Below are positions 1 through 9,274 of a DNA stretch of 64,000 nucleotides, piece after piece. The DNA is taken from NCBI RefSeq assembly GCF_001544695.2, contig NZ_FCOM02000005.1, positions 186,001 through 250,000 on the forward strand, in the 5' to 3' direction. The notes under the pieces are model-generated. The model was not told the origin of the DNA. It saw nothing but the letters and a program-made list of their open reading frames with translations, and did no database searches. Made by a program: the position numbers and the translations under genes. Positions within the stretch are counted from its first letter, which is position 1; every line of letters begins with the position of its first letter. The DNA comes from Caballeronia arvi (GTDB lineage Bacteria > Pseudomonadota > Gammaproteobacteria > Burkholderiales > Burkholderiaceae).

Positions 1-531
1 TGGCGATCGCGACGCTTGGGCTCGCTGGGCCTTGGCAATTGCTGATCGTCTCGACCCGTTGATGTAATCCGAAAATCCTGCAGTAACGCGAGGTTAGATC
101 GCCCAACTGATTATGCGGTTTCGTTTAAAAAACCGTCGTTTTTGTCGACATGCTTGCCTAGCGCGTGTTCGTGCGGCCAGTCGGGCACGTTTCTGTCTAA
201 ACTCCGATCAATTTTTCAAAGCGCGGCAAACGTCAGTGAATCCACGCATAGGCTACGCGCGAGCTTCGGCGGGCGATCGGGGTCTTGGGCAACAGCGACA
301 TGCCCTCACGCAGTCTGGTTGCACAACCATTTTAGAGGAGACCGCTGGCGAATATGCGGCGCGGAGCCCTCGATTTGAGCAATGCTGGAAAATCCTGGCG
401 CCTGGTGCCCCCCAAGTGGCGTGGCGGTTGGATCGTCGTCCTTCGTTCTATCTCTGGAAAAAGCTCTGGAAGTCCCCGTATCAGCTAGCCTCGGCCAATC
501 GGACATAGCTCTTGATAACGCGTACGTAAGA
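1..531. other. No recognisable gene, 3' flank of BREX operon
   Basis: This stretch lies beyond the stop codon of brxL. Short open frames exist on both strands, but none resembles a known protein or has a convincing ribosome binding site. I see no tRNA, no inverted repeat of an insertion sequence and no clear terminator. It probably belongs to the same mobile element as the BREX operon, whose left end lies outside the window. Confidence 0.5.
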
Positions 532-2637
532 CTACTCCACCAGTGCCTTGAAGGCGGCTTGGGACGGTTCGCTGTAGAACTCGATGCGGAGCTTGTCCAA
601 CACTTCGGCCGGAAGTGCAGCGAAGTCACGGCTGTTCTCGGTCGGGATCAATACGCGGCGCGCGCCGGCGTCCATCGCAACTCGAAGTTTGTCGCCAAGC
701 CCCTCGACCCTGGACAGCACGCCATGTAGGCTCATCTGCCCGAGCACGACCAACTGTGCGCCGATCGTACGGCCGAGCGTCGCGGAAAGTAGGGCGATGT
801 AAAAGGCCATCCCGAGATCGTCCGCGTCGTTTCCGGGGGTCAACCTCATGACCTGAAGGCTGACGTCGTACTGGCCGAGATCGCGATCGAGACCGATCTT
901 CTTGCCGTTCGCACGCAGGTAGTCGTACGACATGCGTGCGGACTCTCGGATGCCCTTCGACGTCATCCCAACGACGGCGAAACGTCCCCCGCCGGGCGCT
1001 ACAGAGCACTGAATCCGGAAGAGCGAGTAGCGACCCTCCGCGGGGTCGTGCCCCACGGTAAAGACGTCGCCTGGCGGAAGGGGGCTGTCAGGCAAGATCT
1101 GCGTCGAACCGAGCTCTTTGCACGTCACGAATGTTTCGTGGCGATTTTCCTTATCGATGTAGGACAGGTTCACCCGCGCATACTCGATACCGCCCATTCG
1201 GCGGAGTTGCTCCTTTACGCGCCGTCGAAGCTCAATCGAGAACTGAAGGTACTCCTCGATTTCGGCCTTCGTGCACTCTCCGTCCGGGTGCAGAAGCTTT
1301 ATCAGGCCGGAGGTCGACCTAGCAATAGCCTTTCGGTCGCGCTCCTCGACGTGGCTGCCGAGGTGGAAATGGCGGTCATAATGGTCCGCATAGCTGCGCG
1401 GCCTGAGCTCGTTGTGGAAGATCTCGGCGATGTAATCAGCAATGAAGCCCATATGGGCGGTAAAGTACCCAGGCTGCATCTTTGGCAGTTCCCACCCCGG
1501 AAGGTAGGCGTGCCAGCGGTCGTGGAATGCCATGTCGTTGCGGATCGTGTCCGGGAACGGCAGGAATAAGTGTGAAGTGCGCGCGATCGTCTCTACCTCG
1601 CCGTCCAAATTGCCATTGAAGACAAATCCCGCCTCACCCTGAATGGTTCCCTTCGCGCTGCCACGCGAGAACGACCCGAGCTCCATATAGTCTTTGTAGA
1701 GCTGCTTGTCCTCGGGCTTCTTGAAGTGCGATCCGGCGACCTCGTCGAATGCGACCAAGTCCCAGCGCGTAACGAGGCCCGGTTCGTAGGGTGGTGCGTT
1801 TGACGCGAAAAGCTTCGGGATCGTGACCTGGCCGCCTGAGAGCAAGATCGAGTAGGGCGACAGCTCGCGAAAGACGTACGATTTGCCTGTCCCGCGCGGG
1901 CCAAGCTCGACGAGGTTAAAGTTCTTTTCGACGAGTGGGACGAGACGCAAGAGGTAGAGCCACTTGCGGCGGGGTGTGAAGTCTGGATGAGCGGGCTCAT
2001 ATCCCATCGTCCGCAGAAGCACGTCCGTCCACTCGTCACGCGTGAACTGCCGCCGGCCCTCTACGAACTCGTCGTAGCGGGCACTCGCGATCTGGATCGG
2101 TGCGAGTCGCTGCAGAACAAATGGCCGGGTGACGCCGCGGTGGAGGATGGTTTCATCGTAGGACAGCTCGATGTTGGCCCAGATGCCGCCCGTAAAAAGC
2201 CGCTCGTGCTTGTGCACAAGATCAGGCTCCACATGGATAAAGTCCAGCCCGCTAGCGGCGAGTCTTGCCCAATATTTCCCGCCCTGGTCCTTCTCGTCAA
2301 ACGTGACCGTACAGAGATCGATGATCTTCATCGAGCGCTGTTTTTGGAGGCGCGCTTTGACTAGCTCGCCCTGGTCTGCGCGTACGATGCGCTCGGTGAT
2401 GGTGTCCTTGACCTGCCGAAGACCAGCCTCGATCTCATCTCGATTTGTGGTCGAACAGAACTTCCCCAACAGATACTCGAGGACGTATACGGGGACGTTG
2501 AACCCGACCTTGAGCCTCTTGACAAGGTCCTTGCGCACCACCCGACCGGCGAAAGTCTCCAGAAGTTTTCGGTCGAGGTCGTCGACAGGCACCTCATCCA
2601 CCGACGGCAAGTCTATGTTCTGATCGTGGCTATTCAT
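532..2637 (-). CDS. brxL: BREX protein BrxL, AAA+ with Lon-like C-terminal domain
   Basis: Last gene of the BREX operon, about 701 aa. The N-terminal region precedes an AAA+ ATPase core with Walker A GPRGTGKS at about residues 246-253 and a Walker B-like LVAFDEVAG. The C-terminal part is Lon-like (MSLHGVLSRVEGLGDKL, VLIPTEN). In type 1 BREX, BrxL is an AAA+ factor needed for phage restriction. By motif comparison both Lon catalytic positions are lost: the Ser of the PSAG motif falls on Asp in NDADDLG (about residue 605), and the Lys falls on Gly in GLGDKL. A protease role is therefore unlikely. The ATG at 2637 starts 2 nt after the pglZ stop, and a GTG at 2649 is an alternative start. The tight spacing suggests translation coupled to pglZ. 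Confidence 0.93.
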   Translation of the reverse strand: MNSHDQNIDLPSVDEVPVDDLDRKLLETFAGRVVRKDLVKRLKVGFNVPVYVLEYLLGKFCSTTNRDEIEAGLRQVKDTITERIVRADQGELVKARLQKQRSMKIIDLCTVTFDEKDQGGKYWARLAASGLDFIHVEPDLVHKHERLFTGGIWANIELSYDETILHRGVTRPFVLQRLAPIQIASARYDEFVEGRRQFTRDEWTDVLLRTMGYEPAHPDFTPRRKWLYLLRLVPLVEKNFNLVELGPRGTGKSYVFRELSPYSILLSGGQVTIPKLFASNAPPYEPGLVTRWDLVAFDEVAGSHFKKPEDKQLYKDYMELGSFSRGSAKGTIQGEAGFVFNGNLDGEVETIARTSHLFLPFPDTIRNDMAFHDRWHAYLPGWELPKMQPGYFTAHMGFIADYIAEIFHNELRPRSYADHYDRHFHLGSHVEERDRKAIARSTSGLIKLLHPDGECTKAEIEEYLQFSIELRRRVKEQLRRMGGIEYARVNLSYIDKENRHETFVTCKELGSTQILPDSPLPPGDVFTVGHDPAEGRYSLFRIQCSVAPGGGRFAVVGMTSKGIRESARMSYDYLRANGKKIGLDRDLGQYDVSLQVMRLTPGNDADDLGMAFYIALLSATLGRTIGAQLVVLGQMSLHGVLSRVEGLGDKLRVAMDAGARRVLIPTENSRDFAALPAEVLDKLRIEFYSEPSQAAFKALVE

Positions 2638-2639
2638 GT

Positions 2640-5132
2640 TCAGTCCCACTCTTCGAGGTCGACCTTAAGCTCGGCGTTGCAGCGATCGAGGAGCTCGTCA
2701 TTGTCCGCGTCGCGCACCTGGACTTCGAGGTGTGCGCCGCGCGAGCAGGACTCGTTCGGCTCGCGCTCGAGCACAATGGTGAGCGGCTGCCCCTCGGGCT
2801 CGACCTTGTGGCTCTGCGACTTGAACAGCCGACGCCCGCTTCCAGATTCCACAACCTTTACGACGATTTGACGGCTCGTTAGAGATGCGTCCATGCCGAA
2901 CATCGTGGTCTGGCCTGCCCCTAGCCTTACCTCGACCCGCGGTTTCAGGGAGGTGATCTCTGAGATAGGTGTCAGCACGGCGGCCACCTTCTCGGCCTTC
3001 TTTGGCCAGCGGAAAACGACTACGGGGGTAATCAGCTCCTGTAGCGTTGCACCACCATGGAAAAAGCCAATGCCGCCATATGTTCGGAATGCGTTCACGC
3101 TACGAGGCACGCGGCACTGCAGCTCACTTCCCCGGATATCTGCGGCGATCGCCGTTGAGTGCTTGAGGCCACGACCCGCGACTGCGCGACGGGACCTCCA
3201 CAAGATCTCGCCGGTCGGCAGGTTCTCGACCTCGTCCTGATCGGGCTCCCAGTGGATGAAGCCATGGTCCGTGACAATAGCGACTGTGGAATACCCAGCG
3301 TCCCGCAGCCGACGGACCACGCGAACGTAGCGCTCGACGTGATCGTCCGCGCCGGTGAATTTAAGCTCGCCCTCGTGCCCCAAAACGTCGAACTCGTCGC
3401 CGAATACGAAGAGTAACCGACCGCTCTCCTTCGGGCTCGGGGGATCTGCATCCAGCACACTCTTTACGTCTGTCGTCGCGGCCGGCTTCAGCTTGAACCG
3501 CTGGCGCAACCATTCACGCCTCGCCTCGGCAACGGTGAGGTCCTGGCGGCCGTCGCTTGCGGTGACACGCCAACGCACTGGCGCATCATTCGTCAGCTCG
3601 ACGGTGAGCTCACCGGCATCATCGGCAAGAGCGAACGGCATCCCGAGCGCCGTAATCGAAGGAAGTGGGGCTTGTGCCGGCTGAATCTGCGAGCGGCGCA
3701 CTGGCTCGCCCTTGTCAAGCTGCTCGGCGATGCGGGCGCCCAGGTCGTAACGGCATGCGTCGAGCACGAGCACGGCCATTGGGTCCTTCGTCGGGCGAAC
3801 ACTAGCCAGCACCTCGCCGGCGAACGGCAGGCCAAGGGCGGCCACCCCATGGTGGTGCAGCAGTTCGGAGAACGCTGCGTTGGATTTATCGAGGTGGCGA
3901 AGGTACGCGCGGCGTAGGCGGGCACGAACTCCATGGAGGCCGCCGGGCAATTCTGCGTCGTCGCGAAAGAGCTGCTCCCCCTGGCGATCGATCTCCCAGC
4001 CGGACGTCGTGAACCAAGCCACCGCGTCATACGGCGCCTTCCATCCCTTTTCGACTTCGCTCTGCTGGCGGATCAGCGCTGCAGCGCGTGCGAGCGAGAC
4101 GAGGCTTTGCCAGGCCACCTTCTGCTCCGCACGGCTGCCCCAAAACGCGCGGGCATGCTCGGCGTAAGCCGGCTCATGTTCCTCCAGATGCCGCGCTAAC
4201 GGATCGAACTCTTCAAGCTGCGCGAGCCGATCGACCTCCCTCTGAAAGAGAGCGTCTTCGGCGGCCCGAGAAGCCAACGCGGGAACGTGCCCGGAAAGAT
4301 TCCTCGCCCAGTGCACGAGCGAGGTGGAAGCATCCGCCCTACGCGAAAGGTCCTCGAACGCGCCCATTAGCTCGATGTTCTTTTGCCACCGGTCAAGGAG
4401 CTTGAGTGCGCGATCGCGCGCTACGCGAAGTGGGATGACCTTGTCCCCTTCCCCCGGCGGCTCGGCCGGGATTCGCGTGGCAGCATCCGTCACCAGCAGG
4501 TGTGCCATTGCCGCTATGCGCCACTCGTCGTCCTTCCCGAAAACGGGCGCCGGAAGCCCGAAGTCCTCTGTGACCCGCCGCTTGAAGATGCCAAGGCGGT
4601 CCTCGCCGATGACATCTGCGATCCGCGCGTTCGTCCGGGCGAGCGAAGCAAGGATGTGATCGTCGTCGACCAGTGTGGCCTTCGCGTTCCCGGGCGTCAG
4701 CTCACGCCACGACGACAGCGGCTGATCGACGTGCTCGATGGCGTAGGCTCGAAGCATGTCCCGCAGCCCAGCTTCGTGGTCACGTGCGATCTCGACTCCG
4801 AACCGAGCGAGCGCGGAGACAAGCGACTCGGTCCAGACGAACTCTGCTTGTAGCTCGAAGACCTTCAGGTAGCTGATCTCGTCGCTTGCGACGGGGAGCC
4901 AGACGACCCGGGGCGTCGGGGACGTCTTCATTAGCAGGTCGCGTAAGACCAGCTCGTGGTCGCCGTCGGACCATAGCTCGAACGTGCCCCCGTCTGCAGC
5001 ATGCTTGAGGATGTCACGCCACGAGCCGTCCGGGTCGCACCATAGCACTAGCGGCGGCGGAACACCCTTGCGATTGAGGACGGCCCTGACCTCATTGCGC
5101 AGCCAAGTACGGAATGTGTTCGATTCGGTCAT
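2640..5132 (-). CDS. pglZ: BREX phosphatase-superfamily protein PglZ
   Basis: About 830 aa, the usual size for type 1 PglZ. It has the alkaline-phosphatase-superfamily core: the metal-site segment VLVLDACRYD at about residues 451-460 and VTDHGFIHWEPD at about 616-627. A beta-rich C-terminal part follows. PglZ is an essential BREX component, and its substrate is not settled. I chose the ATG at 5132 (MTESNTF) because it overlaps the pglX stop by 4 bp (ATGA). A frame extension upstream to 5192 would overlap pglX by 64 bp and is unlikely. It is followed directly by brxL. Confidence 0.94.
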   Translation of the reverse strand: MTESNTFRTWLRNEVRAVLNRKGVPPPLVLWCDPDGSWRDILKHAADGGTFELWSDGDHELVLRDLLMKTSPTPRVVWLPVASDEISYLKVFELQAEFVWTESLVSALARFGVEIARDHEAGLRDMLRAYAIEHVDQPLSSWRELTPGNAKATLVDDDHILASLARTNARIADVIGEDRLGIFKRRVTEDFGLPAPVFGKDDEWRIAAMAHLLVTDAATRIPAEPPGEGDKVIPLRVARDRALKLLDRWQKNIELMGAFEDLSRRADASTSLVHWARNLSGHVPALASRAAEDALFQREVDRLAQLEEFDPLARHLEEHEPAYAEHARAFWGSRAEQKVAWQSLVSLARAAALIRQQSEVEKGWKAPYDAVAWFTTSGWEIDRQGEQLFRDDAELPGGLHGVRARLRRAYLRHLDKSNAAFSELLHHHGVAALGLPFAGEVLASVRPTKDPMAVLVLDACRYDLGARIAEQLDKGEPVRRSQIQPAQAPLPSITALGMPFALADDAGELTVELTNDAPVRWRVTASDGRQDLTVAEARREWLRQRFKLKPAATTDVKSVLDADPPSPKESGRLLFVFGDEFDVLGHEGELKFTGADDHVERYVRVVRRLRDAGYSTVAIVTDHGFIHWEPDQDEVENLPTGEILWRSRRAVAGRGLKHSTAIAADIRGSELQCRVPRSVNAFRTYGGIGFFHGGATLQELITPVVVFRWPKKAEKVAAVLTPISEITSLKPRVEVRLGAGQTTMFGMDASLTSRQIVVKVVESGSGRRLFKSQSHKVEPEGQPLTIVLEREPNESCSRGAHLEVQVRDADNDELLDRCNAELKVDLEEWD

Positions 5133-8100
5133 GACGCACCCTTCTCGGCGGACCACCAACCCGGCTGCGGGAGCTTGCCCTCCCGGCACCAACGCCGCTC
5201 AACCGCGCGCCACTCCGCGCGATCGGCGATGGCCTTCTCGACGTCCTTCGGTGCGAGTACGTCGGCGGCAAGCAAGCCGGCCAGCTGCAATGGCGCGACG
5301 TTTGCCCGCACACCGTCGTTAAGGTCTGGGTTGTATCTACTCTCCTGCGCTAGCAGAGCGTCACTCGTCCCGGGTGCCGGGACCCGACCATCCCGGGACG
5401 TCCACTTGTCGAGCGGTTCCTTCGCGGCGATTTTACTGAGGACCGGTGACGCAAAGCCCTCGACGACTACTTGCTCAAGCCGTGCGTCGAACACTTTCAG
5501 CTCCTCGAGCTTCTCTTCCAGCTCGAAGCGCCTTTCATCTTGCTCAACGGTTCGATCGTTGAGCTGTTCCAGCCGGACGAGTTCCGTCTGCAAACTGGTG
5601 CGCAGCGGTCCGACATATTGAGTCCTCAGCTTCGGCAGTAAATCCGCACTCAAGCTGTGGTAGTAGACGAAGCACGAAAAAGCGGGCGTACTTCGGCCTG
5701 CTGCTCGCCTGCGGCGTCGCCCGTTATTGCCCCCCGAGCTCACAATCTGCAAGGTGATGGGCCGCTTCCGGAACTGGGACCCGTGATGCTTAAAGAAATC
5801 TGAACCAAGCCAAGTCGCGAGGGGCGTACCAATAATCTCCTCAAACTCCCGTTCAACCGCCGACACTTGCGTTGCTCCAAAGTCAGCGGCTAGCCGCTCA
5901 CGCATTCGGGCGATCAACGCCAAGTGGCCCACATCTCCGGTAATCGGAATGATACCGCCCTGGTCGGCCCAATCCGGCAAGGGTTGGTCTGCTTCCAGCT
6001 GTACCGGCCAGCGGTGACCGAGAAGCTGCAGGACGAGCCGGCTCGCATAGTCTTTGACAAATCGCACCAACTCGGGCTTGCAAACGACTCCCTCACTCTC
6101 GCGCAGCTCGTGCAGGAGCCAGTAGACAGAGATAGGGTGGACCTCCACCTTCTGCGAGAGATTATCGATCAAAGTTTCGGGAGGGATGGGGATCACTCTG
6201 CCAACTGCATTCTCATCGTCTTCTTCGTCGTCGCCCGTTTTTAGTGGGGAATCCGGCTCCGGCTTGCTCGTGTCCTCACGGCCACCCGCCTCGTAGAGGA
6301 CCTGCAGGCGCCTCTTAAGAGTGGCGAGCTCATCAGGCATGATGCGCCTCGACGTAATGCGTTTATGGGCGCCCGCCAGTTCGGCCTCTTCCGCTAGCTC
6401 GTCGGGGTCCGCCGGTATCGAATCGAGACCATGAAGTGTCGGATACCAGCCGGGCGGCACCCCAATGCCCGCAAGCAATGCCGACGCGTTCTCTCTTGGG
6501 GCGATGCCGTACGCGATAAAAGCGACTTCATCGAGTATTGCTTCGGCACTGTGCTGCCGACAGGCGGTACGCTCTTCGAGCTCTTGTGCCCGTCTCCACG
6601 CGTTAGTCAAGTTGCTCTGTGATTCGATGGATCGACGAACTCGCATTGGGTCATAGGCGCGATCTGTCGGATCATGTTGCGCCCGAATGTAGACCATCCT
6701 GTGACAATGACGGCCAAGAGCATCCAGCGACACATTGCCTTTGATGCTTGCGGGAACGGGTATCACAGCCACATCGCCGGTCTGATAATGCATGGACGGA
6801 TTGATCACGGAGGCGACGTATTCGACGGCGCGGCTACCGAGAAATCCGAGCAGTCCCCAGACCGAGCCGGACCATTCCAAAACACCAGGGCCTTCGCATC
6901 CGATCAAGGTATCCGAGGGCAGAAGCCGCGCGTTCAACCCGGTACCCGAGCTGCGTGAGAACGTTACACCTTCACGAAAATACAGGTGCCGATTGGGGAT
7001 AATGGAGTTGTCCGTAAGCTCGACCCGGTTTGGACCGTCGCTGTCCCATCGTACGACGAAGTGACTGTTGCCATACCACTTTCGAGTGTCTCCTCCCTTG
7101 CAATACGGTACCCAGCCACGATTGCGCGCAGGCACCTCCCAGTGCGAACGAACGAATAGAGGGACGGCGCCGGTATCGAGGCCTCGACGAACCACGGTCC
7201 CATCAACGGAATTTTCGAGCGGCCGCAGATCTTCGAAGAGACGCGTCACGGCAGGCGGAAGCGTGTAGAGCATTCGAGCACCGGGGAGACGCAAGAAGGC
7301 GTGTTGTGCACGGCGAATGGCAGTCGGCCTCCAGCGGAGGACGGGCTGCTTTTCGCGCTCTCTCGTAAGATCGAAAAAGATAACGTCGTGCTCCGCTTGA
7401 GGTGGGCTATTCCTCACGCAGATCAAAGCCGCCGGAGCGTGATCTCCGAGTTCGTCGAACGCGTGCGGCCCGAGATGTGCGATCACTTCGAGCGTTGTCT
7501 TCTCGACAATGAATTTCCTAACCGGCTCAAGTGAAGACAGAAACAGATATCCGTGCATCGTCACAAGAGCCGCGCGACCGTTTTCGGCGAGAAGCTCGCA
7601 AGTGCGGCGGAGGAAGGCGGCATAAAGATCGCGAGAACAGCCCCGATAGTGGTCCTTCAAGTAACCGAGGAGCCGCGAGCCCATCTTGTGCGACCCCATG
7701 TATGGCGGGTTTGCGACTACGACGTCGTAGCGCCGCGCAAGCAGTTCCACAAGTGAGAGGCCCCTGCTTGCGGCCTCGCCGAAGATCGACGCTGAGAGGT
7801 CCATCTCCTGCGCTTCCGCGCTGAAGTGTCGGCACAGACGTTCGATAACTTCGTGCTTCCACGAGGACCACTCCTCGTCGTTGCTAGGTCCGAACAGCGC
7901 GCCGGCGCTAGCTTTGCGCTCGCGCGCGAGTTGCTGATCGCGCAAGTGCAGCAGCTCTCTGTCGACTGGCTCCTCAATCTGCAAGAGTGAGCCGAGCTCG
8001 TCAGCATGAGCGAGTCCCTGAAAAATTGTTAGGAGGGCTGGTTTGAGCAGGGCGTCCTCCGGGTGTTTCGCGAGGAACGTCTCAAGGTGCTCCTTGTTGG

Positions 8101-9274
8101 CCGGAAGGCGGATGTTCGTGGCGACGAGGTTTACGCGGCGCGGCACGAAATTGGGCGCTTTTTCCTTCGCCTTCAAGACTAATGCAAGCGCTGCGATCTG
8201 AACGGCGCGTTCGTCGATGTCTATCCCGTAGAGATTCCGCTCAAGGATCGCCGCGCAGATCTGCGCTGGTTCGGTGATCGAACCCTCCTCGAGATACATC
8301 GAGTAAAACAGTTCGAAGGCCTCGATGAGGAAGTGTCCGCTGCCGCAGGCTGGGTCAATTAATGCGACTTCGGTGACTGCCTTTTTCGCCTCTTCCACGC
8401 GTTCGATATCGCGGACGAAGTACTCCCAGCTCTCCGATAGCCGTGAGCTTGGATGCATGCCCATCCAGATCGCGCCGAGCGAGTTCTGGACGAGGAATTT
8501 CACCATATAGGGCTCCGTGTAGATGCAGGTCGCCGGAACGATCTCGGCGCCTTCAATCTTGAAGCCCTTCTGCGTCCGGACTTTCTCGAAGACACGCTCC
8601 TTCTCCTCGGTGTTCCAGTACTGGTAAGTCCAGCCGAGCGCGTCTGGTGCGGTGAAGACGTTGTCCGTTGCCGCGTCCTGTCCCCTTACAGTGAAAGTCC
8701 CAGAGAGGAGCGAAATGCAGTGCTTCATAGTCGCAACTGAAGGGCGGAGTGCCACTTCGCGTGCCCGCGGATCGAATAGCAGCGGGAGTTCCTCCGCGCG
8801 CCGCGCGAACTCGTCGAAAAGCACGGCGAAGAGTCCCTCGTCCTCGTCAGTGCAGCGCTCCGGCTGCTTCTTCGCGAGCCGGTTGTGCTGGAGCGAGCGG
8901 CCACCGTAGACGTCCTTCTGAAGGATGATCTCATCGATCAGCCCGCGGGCCTCCATACAACGGAGGGCCAGCAGGCGATTGGCCCACGTATAGGCCGCAT
9001 CACGGACGAATTCGGCGATTGCGGCTTCGCGTCCTCGTCCGGCTTCTGCCCGGTTCTGGACGAAGGCGTCGATCACGCGGCGCGCTTCGCGATCCTCGGG
9101 CACAAGATGAGGGAGCTCATCCGCCGGGACCGGGCCGCGATCCCTCCGTACGCCGATAGCGGCAAGGCGCCGCTCCAGATCCCCTGGCTGCCAGGTTCCT
9201 TGGGCGTCGTACCGGCCCTCGAGCTCCCGGCGGAGTTCAAGTGCGATCGACTTGAGGGTGGTCTTCACGTCCAT
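5129..9274 (-). CDS. pglX: BREX adenine-specific DNA methyltransferase PglX
   Basis: 1,381 aa type IIG-like N6-adenine methyltransferase that marks host DNA in BREX. The SAM-binding motif DPACGSGHF lies at about residues 306-314 and the catalytic NPPY (VVANPPYMGSHKMG) at about 521-526. The order, motif I before motif IV, is that of gamma-class enzymes. The long C-terminal half should carry the target-recognition region and ends with a charged, coiled-coil-like stretch (LEQLNDRTVEQDERRFELEEKLEEL). Characterised type 1 PglX proteins are near 1,200 aa, so this one is long. The ATG overlaps the brxC stop by one base (TGATG). The recognition sequence cannot be deduced from the protein by eye. Confidence 0.95.
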   Translation of the reverse strand: MDVKTTLKSIALELRRELEGRYDAQGTWQPGDLERRLAAIGVRRDRGPVPADELPHLVPEDREARRVIDAFVQNRAEAGRGREAAIAEFVRDAAYTWANRLLALRCMEARGLIDEIILQKDVYGGRSLQHNRLAKKQPERCTDEDEGLFAVLFDEFARRAEELPLLFDPRAREVALRPSVATMKHCISLLSGTFTVRGQDAATDNVFTAPDALGWTYQYWNTEEKERVFEKVRTQKGFKIEGAEIVPATCIYTEPYMVKFLVQNSLGAIWMGMHPSSRLSESWEYFVRDIERVEEAKKAVTEVALIDPACGSGHFLIEAFELFYSMYLEEGSITEPAQICAAILERNLYGIDIDERAVQIAALALVLKAKEKAPNFVPRRVNLVATNIRLPANKEHLETFLAKHPEDALLKPALLTIFQGLAHADELGSLLQIEEPVDRELLHLRDQQLARERKASAGALFGPSNDEEWSSWKHEVIERLCRHFSAEAQEMDLSASIFGEAASRGLSLVELLARRYDVVVANPPYMGSHKMGSRLLGYLKDHYRGCSRDLYAAFLRRTCELLAENGRAALVTMHGYLFLSSLEPVRKFIVEKTTLEVIAHLGPHAFDELGDHAPAALICVRNSPPQAEHDVIFFDLTREREKQPVLRWRPTAIRRAQHAFLRLPGARMLYTLPPAVTRLFEDLRPLENSVDGTVVRRGLDTGAVPLFVRSHWEVPARNRGWVPYCKGGDTRKWYGNSHFVVRWDSDGPNRVELTDNSIIPNRHLYFREGVTFSRSSGTGLNARLLPSDTLIGCEGPGVLEWSGSVWGLLGFLGSRAVEYVASVINPSMHYQTGDVAVIPVPASIKGNVSLDALGRHCHRMVYIRAQHDPTDRAYDPMRVRRSIESQSNLTNAWRRAQELEERTACRQHSAEAILDEVAFIAYGIAPRENASALLAGIGVPPGWYPTLHGLDSIPADPDELAEEAELAGAHKRITSRRIMPDELATLKRRLQVLYEAGGREDTSKPEPDSPLKTGDDEEDDENAVGRVIPIPPETLIDNLSQKVEVHPISVYWLLHELRESEGVVCKPELVRFVKDYASRLVLQLLGHRWPVQLEADQPLPDWADQGGIIPITGDVGHLALIARMRERLAADFGATQVSAVEREFEEIIGTPLATWLGSDFFKHHGSQFRKRPITLQIVSSGGNNGRRRRRAAGRSTPAFSCFVYYHSLSADLLPKLRTQYVGPLRTSLQTELVRLEQLNDRTVEQDERRFELEEKLEELKVFDARLEQVVVEGFASPVLSKIAAKEPLDKWTSRDGRVPAPGTSDALLAQESRYNPDLNDGVRANVAPLQLAGLLAADVLAPKDVEKAIADRAEWRAVERRWCREGKLPQPGWWSAEKGAS

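Noticed and set aside
113..508. Open frames left of brxL as genes
   Set aside because: No ribosome site, no recognisable sequence and many Arg/Ser/Cys runs typical of random high-GC frames.
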